Shown: positions 51,183 through 59,361 of the stretch, piece by piece | Layout: each line of letters starts with the position of its first letter | Numbering within the stretch: position 1 is the first letter of the stretch | Assembly (NCBI GenBank): GCA_036382855.1 | Contig: DASVPO010000006.1 | Coordinates: forward strand, 496,001-560,000 | Length of the DNA stretch: 64,000 bases | DNA from: DASVTR01 sp036382855 | GTDB taxonomy: Bacteria > Acidobacteriota > Blastocatellia > Pyrinomonadales > Pyrinomonadaceae | Direction: 5' to 3' | Program-made: the position numbers and the translations under genes | The notes under the pieces: generated by a model | The model's database searches: none | What the model was told of the DNA's origin: nothing | What the model saw: only the letters and a program-made list of their open reading frames with translations

Positions 51183-51689
51183 ATGCAATCGGAGCGGAAA
51201 ATATTTCCTGTGACATTCAATCCCGGCGTGATTCACGATGTCGTGGTGCGTCCGATACGTAAACACATTGACGAGAGAGGGTGGCTGGCCGAACTCTTCC
51301 GTCAGGATGAACTGGCCGAAGAGTTTTACCCGGAGATGGCCTATATCTCTACGACGCTGCCGGGCGTCACGCGCGGGCCGCACGCGCACACGAAACAGGC
51401 TGACCTGACGTGCTTCATCGGCTCTTCAGATTTTAAGGTGCGTCTCTGGGACTATCGCCCGGAGTCTAAGACCTACAGAAACATGATGACTCTCTTCGCG
51501 GGCGAAGATAACCCGCTGGCGGTGCTGATTCCGAAGGGCATCGTTCACGCGTATCGGAACATCGGCAGCACGTCGGGGCTGTCCATCAACTGCCCGAACA
51601 AATTGTACAGGGGAAAGGGATGCACCGAAGAGCCGGATGACATCAGATACGAAAATGATGCCCAGACGATTTTTCGGATGGACGATTAG
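51183..51689 (+). CDS. rmlC: dTDP-4-dehydrorhamnose 3,5-epimerase-like protein
   Basis: This 168-residue cupin of the RmlC family has RGWLAELFRQDELA, GVTRGPHAHTKQADLTCFIGS (His in the RGPHAH position replaces the usual RGLHYQ) and IPKGIVHAYRNIGSTSGLSINCPNKLYRG. Family members use this His and a Tyr to epimerise C3/C5. The HAHTKQ variant also occurs in related 3,5- or 3-epimerases, so the exact specificity is less certain than for RmlA. The gene is 48 bases after rmlA. Confidence 0.8.
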   Translation: MQSERKIFPVTFNPGVIHDVVVRPIRKHIDERGWLAELFRQDELAEEFYPEMAYISTTLPGVTRGPHAHTKQADLTCFIGSSDFKVRLWDYRPESKTYRNMMTLFAGEDNPLAVLIPKGIVHAYRNIGSTSGLSINCPNKLYRGKGCTEEPDDIRYENDAQTIFRMDD

Positions 51690-51796
51690 GAATTTGCGCC
51701 TGTCAAGTTTACGATTTGTAGTCAGATAAGGATAAGACTTTCTACGTTTCATTTCTCTCCCAACCGTAAATCTCAAGACGCGCGAAGCCTGCAATT

Positions 51797-53155
51797 ATGA
51801 AGATCGTTCGTATCATCGCCCGTCTGAACGTCGGCGGCCCTGCGCGTCATGTCGTGTGGCTCACAGAGGGGTTGCAGCCGCCGGACTACGAGACGCTGCT
51901 GGTGGCCGGAACAGTTCCGCCGGGCGAAGATGACATGAGTTATTTTGCGGCCGAGAATGGTGTTGTGCCGCACATCATTCCGCAGATGAGCCGCGAGATT
52001 TCTCCCAGAGACGCGCTCACTGTCTGGAAGCTTTACCGTTTGCTCAAGCGCGAGCGTCCTCATGTGGTGCATACCCACACGGCGAAGGCAGGGACAGTCG
52101 GGCGCGTCAGCGGAATGCTCTATCGCTGGCTGACTCCGGCCGCGCTCATCGGGCGACCGCGCCCGTGCCGCTTCGTCCACACTTATCACGGCCACATCTT
52201 TCACAGCTATTACGGGCGCTTTAAGACGCGCCTTTTCCTAAGCATCGAGCGCACGCTGGCGCGACTGGCGACAGACCGCATCGTCGTCATCAGCCGCCAG
52301 CAGTATCAAGAGATACACGAGGAGTTTAAGGTTGGACGGAGCTTGCAGTTTCGCATCATTCCACTGGGCCTTGATGTTAGCCGCTACGCGGATTGGGAAC
52401 GGCGAAGAGAACTGCTGCGCACGGAGTTGGGCGCAGGCCACAAAGATGTGCTCGTAGGCATCGTCGGACGCCTGACCGAAGTTAAGAATCATGCTCTGTT
52501 TCTGCGCGCAGTCGCGCGTTATAAAGAGACCAGAGGATTGACGAACGCTGGCGGCGGCCGTGCTCTCTTCGTTGTCGTTGGCGACGGACACCTGCGCGCC
52601 GTGTTGGAAGCAGAGGCGCGCTCGCTCGGAGTTGAACAGGATGTCCGATTCCTCGGAACGCGCAACGACCCTGAGAATTTTTACCCGGCGCTCGATATCG
52701 TTGCGCTGACCTCTTTGAACGAGGGCACGCCCCTGACGCTCATCGAAGCGATGGCAAACGCGCGCCCCTTGATTGCAACGGCGGTCGGCGGCGTCGTTGA
52801 TCTGCTCGGAGAAGCGGCCGCGCCGCTGGTTGTTGATGAGAGCGATGCTCTCGACAGTAAAGATGGCGCTGCTGTTTTGTGCGAGCGCGGGGTGAAGGTT
52901 GCGCCAAACGATGAGGAGGCTTTCTGTCGTGGGCTGGCTCGATTGATTACCGATGAAGGGTTGCGGCGCGAGTTGGGCGAGCGCGGGAGGCGTTTCGTCG
53001 GAGAGCAATATTCAAAGGAGCGATTGCTGGCGGACGTGAAAAAACTTTATGCGGAGTTGGCCGTTGAAGCGACGACGGCCGCATCGCCTGAACGCTCGCC
53101 GGAGGTTCACAAGCAAGGGGAAAGAGGAGTAGTCTCGTCAGAGCATAGAATCTGA
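51797..53155 (+). CDS. Family 4 glycosyltransferase
   Basis: This 452-residue GT-B protein has KIVRIIARLNVGGPARHVVWLTEGL (acceptor lobe), VHTHTAKAGTVGRVSGML and FVHTYHGHIFHSYYG. The donor lobe has VGIVGRLTEVKNHALFL and SLNEGTPLTLIEAMANARPLIATAVGG (E-x7-E motif). This arrangement is like WcaL/PimB-type transferases. The gene has a 107-base spacer after rmlC that may contain a worn heptad element. The C-terminal 30 residues are extra and polar. Confidence 0.88.
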   Translation: MKIVRIIARLNVGGPARHVVWLTEGLQPPDYETLLVAGTVPPGEDDMSYFAAENGVVPHIIPQMSREISPRDALTVWKLYRLLKRERPHVVHTHTAKAGTVGRVSGMLYRWLTPAALIGRPRPCRFVHTYHGHIFHSYYGRFKTRLFLSIERTLARLATDRIVVISRQQYQEIHEEFKVGRSLQFRIIPLGLDVSRYADWERRRELLRTELGAGHKDVLVGIVGRLTEVKNHALFLRAVARYKETRGLTNAGGGRALFVVVGDGHLRAVLEAEARSLGVEQDVRFLGTRNDPENFYPALDIVALTSLNEGTPLTLIEAMANARPLIATAVGGVVDLLGEAAAPLVVDESDALDSKDGAAVLCERGVKVAPNDEEAFCRGLARLITDEGLRRELGERGRRFVGEQYSKERLLADVKKLYAELAVEATTAASPERSPEVHKQGERGVVSSEHRI

Positions 53156-53187
53156 GCGGTTAACAAAAGAGAGCTTGGCGATTACGA

Positions 53188-53243
53188 ATTTGAGAGTTTG
53201 CAATTTGAACATTTGAAATTTCAAACTTCAAACGGTCAAACAG
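53188..53243 (+). repeat. Heptad-arm inverted repeat, family C copy 2
   Basis: Eight consecutive 7-bp units (ATTTGAG, AGTTTGC, AATTTGA, ACATTTG, then AAATTTC, AAACTTC, AAACGGT, CAAACAG) form two complementary halves without a loop. AGCTTGG precedes them at 53172. It lies between a glycosyltransferase and an epimerase gene, about 35 bases from the upstream stop. Confidence 0.7.
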
Positions 53244-53288
53244 TCGGATTGGTCTACTATTTAATCAAGCAGAGGGAGCATAAAAGGT

Positions 53289-54308
53289 TTGCGAGTTTTG
53301 ATTACAGGCGGTGCGGGCTTCATCGGGTCGCATCTTTCGGACGCTTACTTGGAGCGCGGCGATGAAGTCTTTATCGTTGACGACCTCTCAACCGGCAGCA
53401 TCGAGAACATACGGCATCTCAAGAGCCACCCGCGTTTTCATTACACGATTGATTCCGTTCATCATCAGCCCGTCGTGGCCGAACTGGTTGACCAGTGTGA
53501 CGTGATTTTTCATCTGGCGGCGGCCGTCGGCGTCAAGTTGATTGTCGAAAGCCCTGTCCGCACGATTGAGACGAACGTGCGCGGCACGGAGGTCGTGCTC
53601 GCGCTTGCCAACAAGAAAAAGAAGAAGGTGCTGGTCGCTTCGACTTCGGAAGTTTACGGCCTGAGCACGGAAGTCCCGTTTCGCGAAGACGGTAATCTGG
53701 TCATGGGCGCGACGACCAAAGGGCGCTGGTCTTACGCCTGCTCCAAAGCGATTGACGAATTTCTGGCGCTGGCTTACTGGCGCGAGAAAAAGCTGCCGAC
53801 CATCATCGTGCGTCTCTTCAATACGGTTGGCCCAAGGCAGACGGGCCAGTACGGGATGGTTATCCCAACCTTCGTCAAGCAAGCTCTGGCGGGCCGCCCC
53901 ATCACCGTTTATGGCGACGGCAAGCAGTCGCGCTGCTTCGGCTACGTGGGCGACGTTGTGGGCGCGTTGATGAATTTAATGGAGCATCCGGCGGCCGTGG
54001 GCCAGGTCTTCAACATCGGCTCAAGCGAGGAAGTCAGCATCCTGCAACTGGCCGAGCGCGTTAAGGAGTTGACGCAATCGGAATCCGAAATCGTGCTCGT
54101 GCCTTACGACGAAGCCTACGAAGAAGGCTTTGAAGATATGCCGCGCCGCGTTCCAGACATCTCGAAGGTGGCTGCGCTCGTCGGCTTCCAGCCGCGAATG
54201 ACGCTCGACGGAATCTTGCAGAGCGTCATCAATTATCACAGCGGCGTGCAGACAACATCAACATTCAGCCAGCCAGCGGCGCGCGGGCAGTCTTCGCAGG
54301 CAACGTAA
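53289..54308 (+). CDS. NAD-dependent sugar epimerase/dehydratase (extended SDR)
   Basis: This 339-residue extended SDR begins at a TTG (53289) so that it opens MRVLITGGAGFIGSHLSD. Motifs: VFIVDDLSTGSIENI, VASTSEVYGL (catalytic), YACSK (Tyr/Lys), RLFNTVGPRQTGQYGMVIPTFV and SRCFGYVGDVVGAL. The set resembles UDP-glucuronate decarboxylase and UDP-glucose 4-epimerase types. The AGAGGGAG sequence lies 11 bases before the start. About 25 C-terminal residues are Ser/Thr/Gln-rich and dispensable-looking. Confidence 0.82.
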   Translation: MRVLITGGAGFIGSHLSDAYLERGDEVFIVDDLSTGSIENIRHLKSHPRFHYTIDSVHHQPVVAELVDQCDVIFHLAAAVGVKLIVESPVRTIETNVRGTEVVLALANKKKKKVLVASTSEVYGLSTEVPFREDGNLVMGATTKGRWSYACSKAIDEFLALAYWREKKLPTIIVRLFNTVGPRQTGQYGMVIPTFVKQALAGRPITVYGDGKQSRCFGYVGDVVGALMNLMEHPAAVGQVFNIGSSEEVSILQLAERVKELTQSESEIVLVPYDEAYEEGFEDMPRRVPDISKVAALVGFQPRMTLDGILQSVINYHSGVQTTSTFSQPAARGQSSQAT

Positions 54309-54334
54309 GGATAAACAACATCTAACGACGAATT

Positions 54335-54340
54335 AAGGAG
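54335..54340 (+). promoter_or_regulatory. Shine-Dalgarno choosing the ATG at 54349
   Basis: AAGGAG ends 8 bases before the ATG at 54349; the GTG at 54340 would overlap the ribosome site itself and is less likely. Confidence 0.65.
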
Positions 54341-54348
54341 TGACCGTC

Positions 54349-55380
54349 ATGCAGAACGCAAGGGCTTTCAGGGTTTTGATACTGACAGCAATCTTTGTCA
54401 GCCTTGCGCTCTGTGTTGACGTGCCGTGTCGTGCATCCGTTTTTAACAGCGGGGCAGAGGAAACAGGTGTTGATGAAGAGAAGGCTGCGGCACGTTTCGA
54501 CGTGTTCGGCGACCTGCGCGATTGCGATCTGGGAGCGCGCCTCGACAATTTCGCCATCCATTTGATGAATGAGAAGGCGAGCAAAGGCAGTGTTATCGTT
54601 TACAGCGGACGGTATGACCTGCCGCCCAGAGTTGCGCGTTACAGGGAGCACATCGGTCATTATCTTGTTAATTCGCGCGGGCTGGAACCAAATCGCCTGG
54701 CGATTGCTGACGGCGGCTGCCGCGAAGAGTTGACGATAGAGTTATGGATTGTTCCGAAAGGCGCGACTGCTCCCGAACCCACAGGGGCGATTGACCCGAC
54801 CAGAGAACTCGACAAGGCTTTTAAGCTTGAAGACCAATATATATCCGTGCCGGTTGAGGAGTGGAGGGCCAACGTTGAAGACTTCGAGTTAATGTCGGAG
54901 GTTGCGGACGAGACAGCCGCCGGTGAAGTGAACGCGGACGAGCAGCCCGTCGAAGAGCAAACAACGGACACGGCTGAGGCGAACGCCCAGGAAGAAGAGG
55001 CGCAGGAGGCGGCGAGCGCAGAGACGCAGCAGGAAGAAGCTGACGCCGACGTGTGGTGGATTTTGAAGACTTACGCCAGAGCGCTCGACATCGAAAAGAA
55101 GGCGCGCGGCCACATTATCTTTTATGCCGATAGAGAAGAGGCGACCTTCAGCAAGGTGCAGGCAAACGTCGAGCAGGCTGTGGGCCAACTCGTGAGGAAG
55201 TACGGCGTCAAAGCCGGACGCATAACGGTCTCTTTCGGCGGCTACCGCCAGACGCCGACAGCCGAACTGTGGATTGTTCCCGTTAACGTCTCTCTGCCTG
55301 TTCCAACCCCCGAACCTGAAGCTGAAGATAACGAGACGAAGAATCAGCCCACTACTGCACAAACGCCATCCGCGCCTTAA
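54349..55380 (+). CDS. Exported protein with two similar domains and an acidic linker, function unknown
   Basis: This 343-residue protein has a signal peptide (FRVLILTAIFVSLALCVDVPC). It has two domains of about 90 residues with matching pieces: GSVIVYSG..., HIGHYLVNSRGLEPNRLAIADGG and ELWIVPKGA in the first, GHIIFYAD..., QLVRKYGVKAGRITVSFGG and ELWIVPVNV in the second. The domain pattern recalls OmpA-like folds but without their usual key residues. An acidic, Glu/Ala-rich linker (about 175-235) joins them. No membrane anchor beyond the signal peptide. Sits between an epimerase and the WecA-like gene; role in the envelope is an inference. Confidence 0.65.
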   Translation: MQNARAFRVLILTAIFVSLALCVDVPCRASVFNSGAEETGVDEEKAAARFDVFGDLRDCDLGARLDNFAIHLMNEKASKGSVIVYSGRYDLPPRVARYREHIGHYLVNSRGLEPNRLAIADGGCREELTIELWIVPKGATAPEPTGAIDPTRELDKAFKLEDQYISVPVEEWRANVEDFELMSEVADETAAGEVNADEQPVEEQTTDTAEANAQEEEAQEAASAETQQEEADADVWWILKTYARALDIEKKARGHIIFYADREEATFSKVQANVEQAVGQLVRKYGVKAGRITVSFGGYRQTPTAELWIVPVNVSLPVPTPEPEAEDNETKNQPTTAQTPSAP

Positions 55381-55539
55381 CAGCCAACGGGCTGCAACCG
55401 CACCTTTACAAAGGCGTTCGGGCTTCGTCAATCAACGCGACAATCATGGCCTCTCTCGTCTGCGCTTGATTTGTCGTGTTCAATCGTCTAGGGTTTTATT
55501 TTCATCAACCCGCTGGAATTCCTGACGGTTTCTCTGAAT

Positions 55540-57360
55540 GTGAGCATGCAGGTTAGCTCGTTGCATCTGATTGCGGTTCTGGCTGCGCTTGTGTTGGCGC
55601 TCGTCCTGACGCCTGTTGTGCGTGCGCTGGCGCGGCGCTGGGGCGCGGTCGCCAAGCCCAAGACAGACCGCTGGCATAAGAAGCCGACGGCGATGCTCGG
55701 CGGCGTGGCCCTCTGGTTTTCTGTCACGATGGTGATGTCCGTCTACCTGCTCTTCGTGCCGCACGAAACGCCTTACGGCTGGGTCGTCGTCGGCGCAAGC
55801 TCCTTCCTCTTTTTCGTGGGGCTGGCTGACGACCTCTTTCACGCCAAGCCTTACCAGAAACTAATCGGTCAGGTGATGGGCGCGGCCTTCGTCATCTACT
55901 ACGGCCTGAGCCTGCCATGGACGGCGAGCGCGCCCGTCAACATGTGCATCACGATTTTCTGGTTGATAGGGATTACCAACGCCGTCAACCTGCTCGACAA
56001 CATGGACGGGCTGGCCGCAGGAATCGCCGCCATCGCCTCCGCCTTCCTCGCCCTGAGCTTTGTCACTAACGGGCAGATGACCGAAGCCTTGATGCTCGCC
56101 GTCTTCGCCGCCGCGCTCATCGGATTTCTCGTCTACAACTCAAACCCTGCGTCTATCTTTATGGGCGATTGCGGTTCGATGTTCATAGGATTTTTTCTGG
56201 CGAGCACGGCTCTGATGAGCAGCGCGATGGGCGGGCGCTCGCGCAGTTTTCTGCCCGTGCTGGCCGTCCCCATACTGATTCTCTTCATCCCGATTTTCGA
56301 CACGACATTCGTCACCGTGCTGCGCAAGCTGTCCGGCCGCTCTGCCTCGCAGGGCGGGCGCGACCACACATCGCACCGCCTGGTTGCGCTCGGCATGTCG
56401 GAGCGCAGAGCCGTCTGGATGCTCTACGGCTTCGCAGGGCTTTCGGGACTTCTGGCGATGCTCGTGCGCGAAGCTAAACTGGAAATCAGCGTCCCCGTCA
56501 TCCTCGGTTTCACGGTCGTACTCACACTGCTCGGCGTTTATCTGGCGGGCGTCAAGGTTTACGACGAAGAGGAAGTCAGGGCGGCGCGCGAGAAACCGCT
56601 CTTCGCGTTTTTGATAGACCTCTCCTACAAACGGCGCATCTTCGAAGTGCTGCTCGACGTGGTGCTCATCATTCTCGCTTACTACTGCGCCTACGTGCTG
56701 CGTTTTGGCGCGATGTCGGAGAGCGGAGTCTGGCGCGTCTTTTTGCAGACCTTGCCGGTTCTGGTCTTCGTGAAGATGGCGACGCTGCTGGTGATGGGCG
56801 TCTATCGCGGCATCTGGCGCTACACGAGCGTTGACGACCTCATCAACATCGCAAAGGCTATCATCATCGGCTCGGTCTTGAGCATGCTAGCGCTGCTCTT
56901 CAAGTTTCGCTTTGAGAGCCTCTCGCGCACCGTCTTCATCCTCGACGCGATGCTGCTTCTGCTGATGCTGGCCGGAAGCCGCATGGCCTTCCGTCTCTTC
57001 CGCCAGTTGTTGCCCGCTGCGAAGGCGCGCGAAGGCTGCCGCGTTCTGATTTACGGCGCAGGCGACGCGGGCGAACTGCTCTTAAGAGAACTCTTGAACA
57101 ACCGCGAACTACAGTATGCGCCCGTCGGATTTGTTGACGATGACCCGAACAAGAAGGGGAAGGTCATACACGGCCTGCGCGTCTTCGGCGGCAACGGCGC
57201 GCTCCGCAGTATTTGCCGCGAGCAACGCGTTGACGAAGTGCTCATCTCCAGCATGCGCGTCTCCGAAGAACGCGTCGAAGAAATCCTGCGCGATTGTCGC
57301 GAACATCACGTCGCGCTCAAACGCATGCGCATCAAGATTGAAACTCTCAGCGAGGAGTAA
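55540..57360 (+). CDS. WecA/MraY-type sugar-1-phosphate transferase fused to a CapD N-terminal half
   Basis: This 606-residue membrane protein has two parts. Residues about 1-340 are a polyprenyl-phosphate sugar-1-phosphate transferase with GLADDLFHAKP, NAVNLLDNMDGLAAG, FMGDCGSMFIGF and RDHTSHRLVALG (the DDxxD, D-loop and HxxH catalytic motifs). Residues about 360-606 match the N-terminal half of CapD/WbpM: four membrane helices and a Rossmann-like domain with LIYGAGDAGELLLREL. The SDR catalytic domain that normally follows is missing. It should start glycan synthesis on undecaprenyl phosphate. Start could be GTG 55540 or ATG 55546. Confidence 0.85.
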   Translation: MSMQVSSLHLIAVLAALVLALVLTPVVRALARRWGAVAKPKTDRWHKKPTAMLGGVALWFSVTMVMSVYLLFVPHETPYGWVVVGASSFLFFVGLADDLFHAKPYQKLIGQVMGAAFVIYYGLSLPWTASAPVNMCITIFWLIGITNAVNLLDNMDGLAAGIAAIASAFLALSFVTNGQMTEALMLAVFAAALIGFLVYNSNPASIFMGDCGSMFIGFFLASTALMSSAMGGRSRSFLPVLAVPILILFIPIFDTTFVTVLRKLSGRSASQGGRDHTSHRLVALGMSERRAVWMLYGFAGLSGLLAMLVREAKLEISVPVILGFTVVLTLLGVYLAGVKVYDEEEVRAAREKPLFAFLIDLSYKRRIFEVLLDVVLIILAYYCAYVLRFGAMSESGVWRVFLQTLPVLVFVKMATLLVMGVYRGIWRYTSVDDLINIAKAIIIGSVLSMLALLFKFRFESLSRTVFILDAMLLLLMLAGSRMAFRLFRQLLPAAKAREGCRVLIYGAGDAGELLLRELLNNRELQYAPVGFVDDDPNKKGKVIHGLRVFGGNGALRSICREQRVDEVLISSMRVSEERVEEILRDCREHHVALKRMRIKIETLSEE

Positions 57361-57367
57361 AGTCAAA

Positions 57368-57403
57368 ATCGTTTGTCGCGTTATCATCGTTTGTCGCTTT
57401 ATC
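57368..57403 (+). repeat. 18-bp tandem direct repeat, two copies
   Basis: ATCGTTTGTCGC-(G/T)-TTATC occurs twice in tandem (57368-57385 and 57386-57403; 17 of 18 bases equal) just after the stop of the WecA-CapD gene and before the DUF433 gene. Could be an operator for the toxin-antitoxin pair or a simple duplication. Confidence 0.7.
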
Positions 57404-57455
57404 CTGACGGATAGCAACCTTGCTTTTGATGTTGGCGATTGGCTACCATGAAATT

Positions 57456-57674
57456 ATGAAAGAGCAGGTTATGACATCAACCGCCGATGTGATGGGAGGA
57501 ACGCCCGTCTTCGCCGGAACGAGGGTTCCCGTTCAGACCTTGATTGATTACCTCAAGGGCGGAGAGTCCATTGACGATTTTCTGGAGGGCTTTCCCACAG
57601 TCAGCCGTGAGCAGGTGATAGCTTTTCTGGAGGAGGCCGGAGAGCAGATTATCAAGGTCGGCGGACAGAAGTGA
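57456..57674 (+). CDS. DUF433-family antitoxin
   Basis: About 72 residues from the ATG at 57456; a second ATG five codons later is also possible. The motif TADVMGGTPVFAGTRVPVQTLIDYL and a winged helix-turn-helix-like C-terminal part (SREQVIAFLEEA) are those of DUF433 proteins. These are typical partners of DUF5615 PIN-like toxins. It should bind the toxin and probably the promoter region. It overlaps the toxin gene by 4 bases. Confidence 0.85.
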   Translation: MKEQVMTSTADVMGGTPVFAGTRVPVQTLIDYLKGGESIDDFLEGFPTVSREQVIAFLEEAGEQIIKVGGQK

Positions 57675-57991
57675 AGCTGCTTCTGGACGAATGCATTGAC
57701 CGCCGGTTTGCTAAAGAACTGGCGTGGCATGATGTCAAGACCGTGCCGCAGATGGGCTGGGCCACTAAAAAGAACGGCGAGTTGCTGGCCCTCGCCGAAA
57801 CAGAATTCGATGTCTTTATCACAGTTGACCGTAATCTATCTTTCCAGCAGAACTTGCCGAAATTCAACATTGCCGTCCTGATTTTGCGTGCGCCTTCAAA
57901 CAGGCTGGCGGACTTGAAGCTTCTTGTTCCGAAGATACTTTCAATTCTGCCGTCGCTCGTAAAAGGCAGAGCGGAAAGCTTAAGCAGCTAA
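57671..57991 (+). CDS. DUF5615-family PIN-like toxin
   Basis: This 106-residue PIN-like protein has acidic residues at LLLDECID (N-terminal Asp and Glu) and VFITVDRNLSFQQNL (Asp), matching the metal site of DUF5615/Mut7-C type ribonucleases. It starts with GTG overlapping the DUF433 stop (GTGA), so translation is coupled. It should be an RNase restrained by the upstream protein. Length is normal. Confidence 0.87.
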   Translation: MKLLLDECIDRRFAKELAWHDVKTVPQMGWATKKNGELLALAETEFDVFITVDRNLSFQQNLPKFNIAVLILRAPSNRLADLKLLVPKILSILPSLVKGRAESLSS

Positions 57992-58002
57992 CGAAGTGTT
58001 CG

Positions 58003-59361
58003 ATGGACCAGCTAAGAATCATTGACGTGCGTGCGCCGTTGCGGCGTGTGTTGCTGGTTGTGCCTGTGTTGCTGGCGCTCGTCGGCTCCTGGTACGCGTC
58101 GCGCTGGTACATAGGCAATACGATGGCGGAGTTTGCGCCGCGGCTGGAAAACGGCGGGCTGGAGACGGCGCGGACAGCTTTGCGTTTAGCGCCGAACGAC
58201 CCCTGGACGCATTGGACGTATGCAGGGCTTGAGAAATCGAGCTTTGAGCCTGCGGCGTTGCAGAATTCTGTGCGTCATTACGAGGAGGCGGTCCGGCTCT
58301 CGCCCAACGATTACCGTTTCTGGATGGACTTGGGGCGTGCGCGCGAGCAATTGGGCGACGCTGCGGGCGGAGAGAAGGCGCTGCGCCACGCCGTCGAACT
58401 CGCGCCCGCTTACGCGTACCCGCGCTGGCTGCTCGGCAACCTGCTTCTTCGCGCCGGGCGCGGCGACGAATCTTTTCAGGAATTGCGCCGCGCCGCGCAG
58501 GCCGACCCGAAACTTCGACCGCAGATTTTCAACGTCGCTTGGTACGTCTTCGGTGAAGACGTGCAGGCTGTCAGGAATGCTGTCGGAAATTCGGCGGCGG
58601 CGCGTGCGGAGTTTGCAGCTTACCTCGGAAACAGGCAGCGTTTTGATGACGCGCTCGGTTTATGGGCCAGCCTGAGCGCGGCGGAAAAGAGAGAGCAGTC
58701 TGCAAACGGCGAGACTCTGATGAGCACGCTCGTCTCCGCTCGCCGTTATCGCGCCGCGCAAGGTATCTTACGCGACATCGTTTCCGAGCAGGTCGCGCCT
58801 GCTCTCGCCGCCGAGCAGTTTACAAATCCGGGTTTCGAGAGCGACGTGGGCGCAAGCGGCGCGGGCGCGTTCGGCTGGCAGGTGATAAGCGTGCCTCAGG
58901 CGCAGGTCGCCGTTGACCCTAACTACCGCCACGGCGGGCAGCGTAGTTTGCGCGTTCTCTTCAAGTCGCCTTCGATGCTCGACTTCAAGAACGTCTCGCA
59001 GTTGGTCGTCGTCGAACCCGGAGCGCAGTATCGCTTCACCTGCTTCGTGCGCACCGAAGAGTTAAAGAGCGCGGGCACGCCCCTGATTGAGATTCTGGAC
59101 GCGGCGGACGAGCGCAGCGTGCTGGGCGCTTCCGCGCCGCTCGCCACCGGCCGCAGCGATTGGCAGCAATTGACGATTGACTTCAAGGTTCCGCCAAAGA
59201 CCGAGGCTGTCAAGGTGCGCATTGGTCGCGCCCCTTGCGTTGGCGACCCGGTCTGTCCCATTTACGGCATTGTCTGGTATGACGACTTCAATCTCCAACG
59301 CCTCGGCAACGTCGCCGCTCCCAGAGGAAGCGGCAACACAAAACCCGTCGAGAACAAATAA
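58003..59361 (+). CDS. Membrane-anchored TPR protein with C-terminal jelly-roll domain
   Basis: This 452-residue protein has an N-terminal membrane anchor (about 16-36). TPR-type helical repeats follow (about 40-260; ALRLAPNDPWTHW, AVRLSPNDYRFWMDLGRAREQLG, AVELAPAYAYPRWLLGNLLLRAG). The C-terminal beta-sandwich (about 275-440) has the FTNPGFESD...GQRSLRVLF and YRFTCFVRTEEL pattern of carbohydrate-binding-like modules. It is followed by an O-antigen ligase-like gene, and together they may act in polymer assembly at the outer face of the inner membrane (inference). Confidence 0.72.
   Translation: MDQLRIIDVRAPLRRVLLVVPVLLALVGSWYASRWYIGNTMAEFAPRLENGGLETARTALRLAPNDPWTHWTYAGLEKSSFEPAALQNSVRHYEEAVRLSPNDYRFWMDLGRAREQLGDAAGGEKALRHAVELAPAYAYPRWLLGNLLLRAGRGDESFQELRRAAQADPKLRPQIFNVAWYVFGEDVQAVRNAVGNSAAARAEFAAYLGNRQRFDDALGLWASLSAAEKREQSANGETLMSTLVSARRYRAAQGILRDIVSEQVAPALAAEQFTNPGFESDVGASGAGAFGWQVISVPQAQVAVDPNYRHGGQRSLRVLFKSPSMLDFKNVSQLVVVEPGAQYRFTCFVRTEELKSAGTPLIEILDAADERSVLGASAPLATGRSDWQQLTIDFKVPPKTEAVKVRIGRAPCVGDPVCPIYGIVWYDDFNLQRLGNVAAPRGSGNTKPVENK

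Noticed and set aside
51690..51796. Spacer before the 51797 glycosyltransferase as another heptad hairpin
   Set aside because: A TTTACGATTTG/CGTAAATC-like pairing is visible, but units and arms are too worn to support the call.
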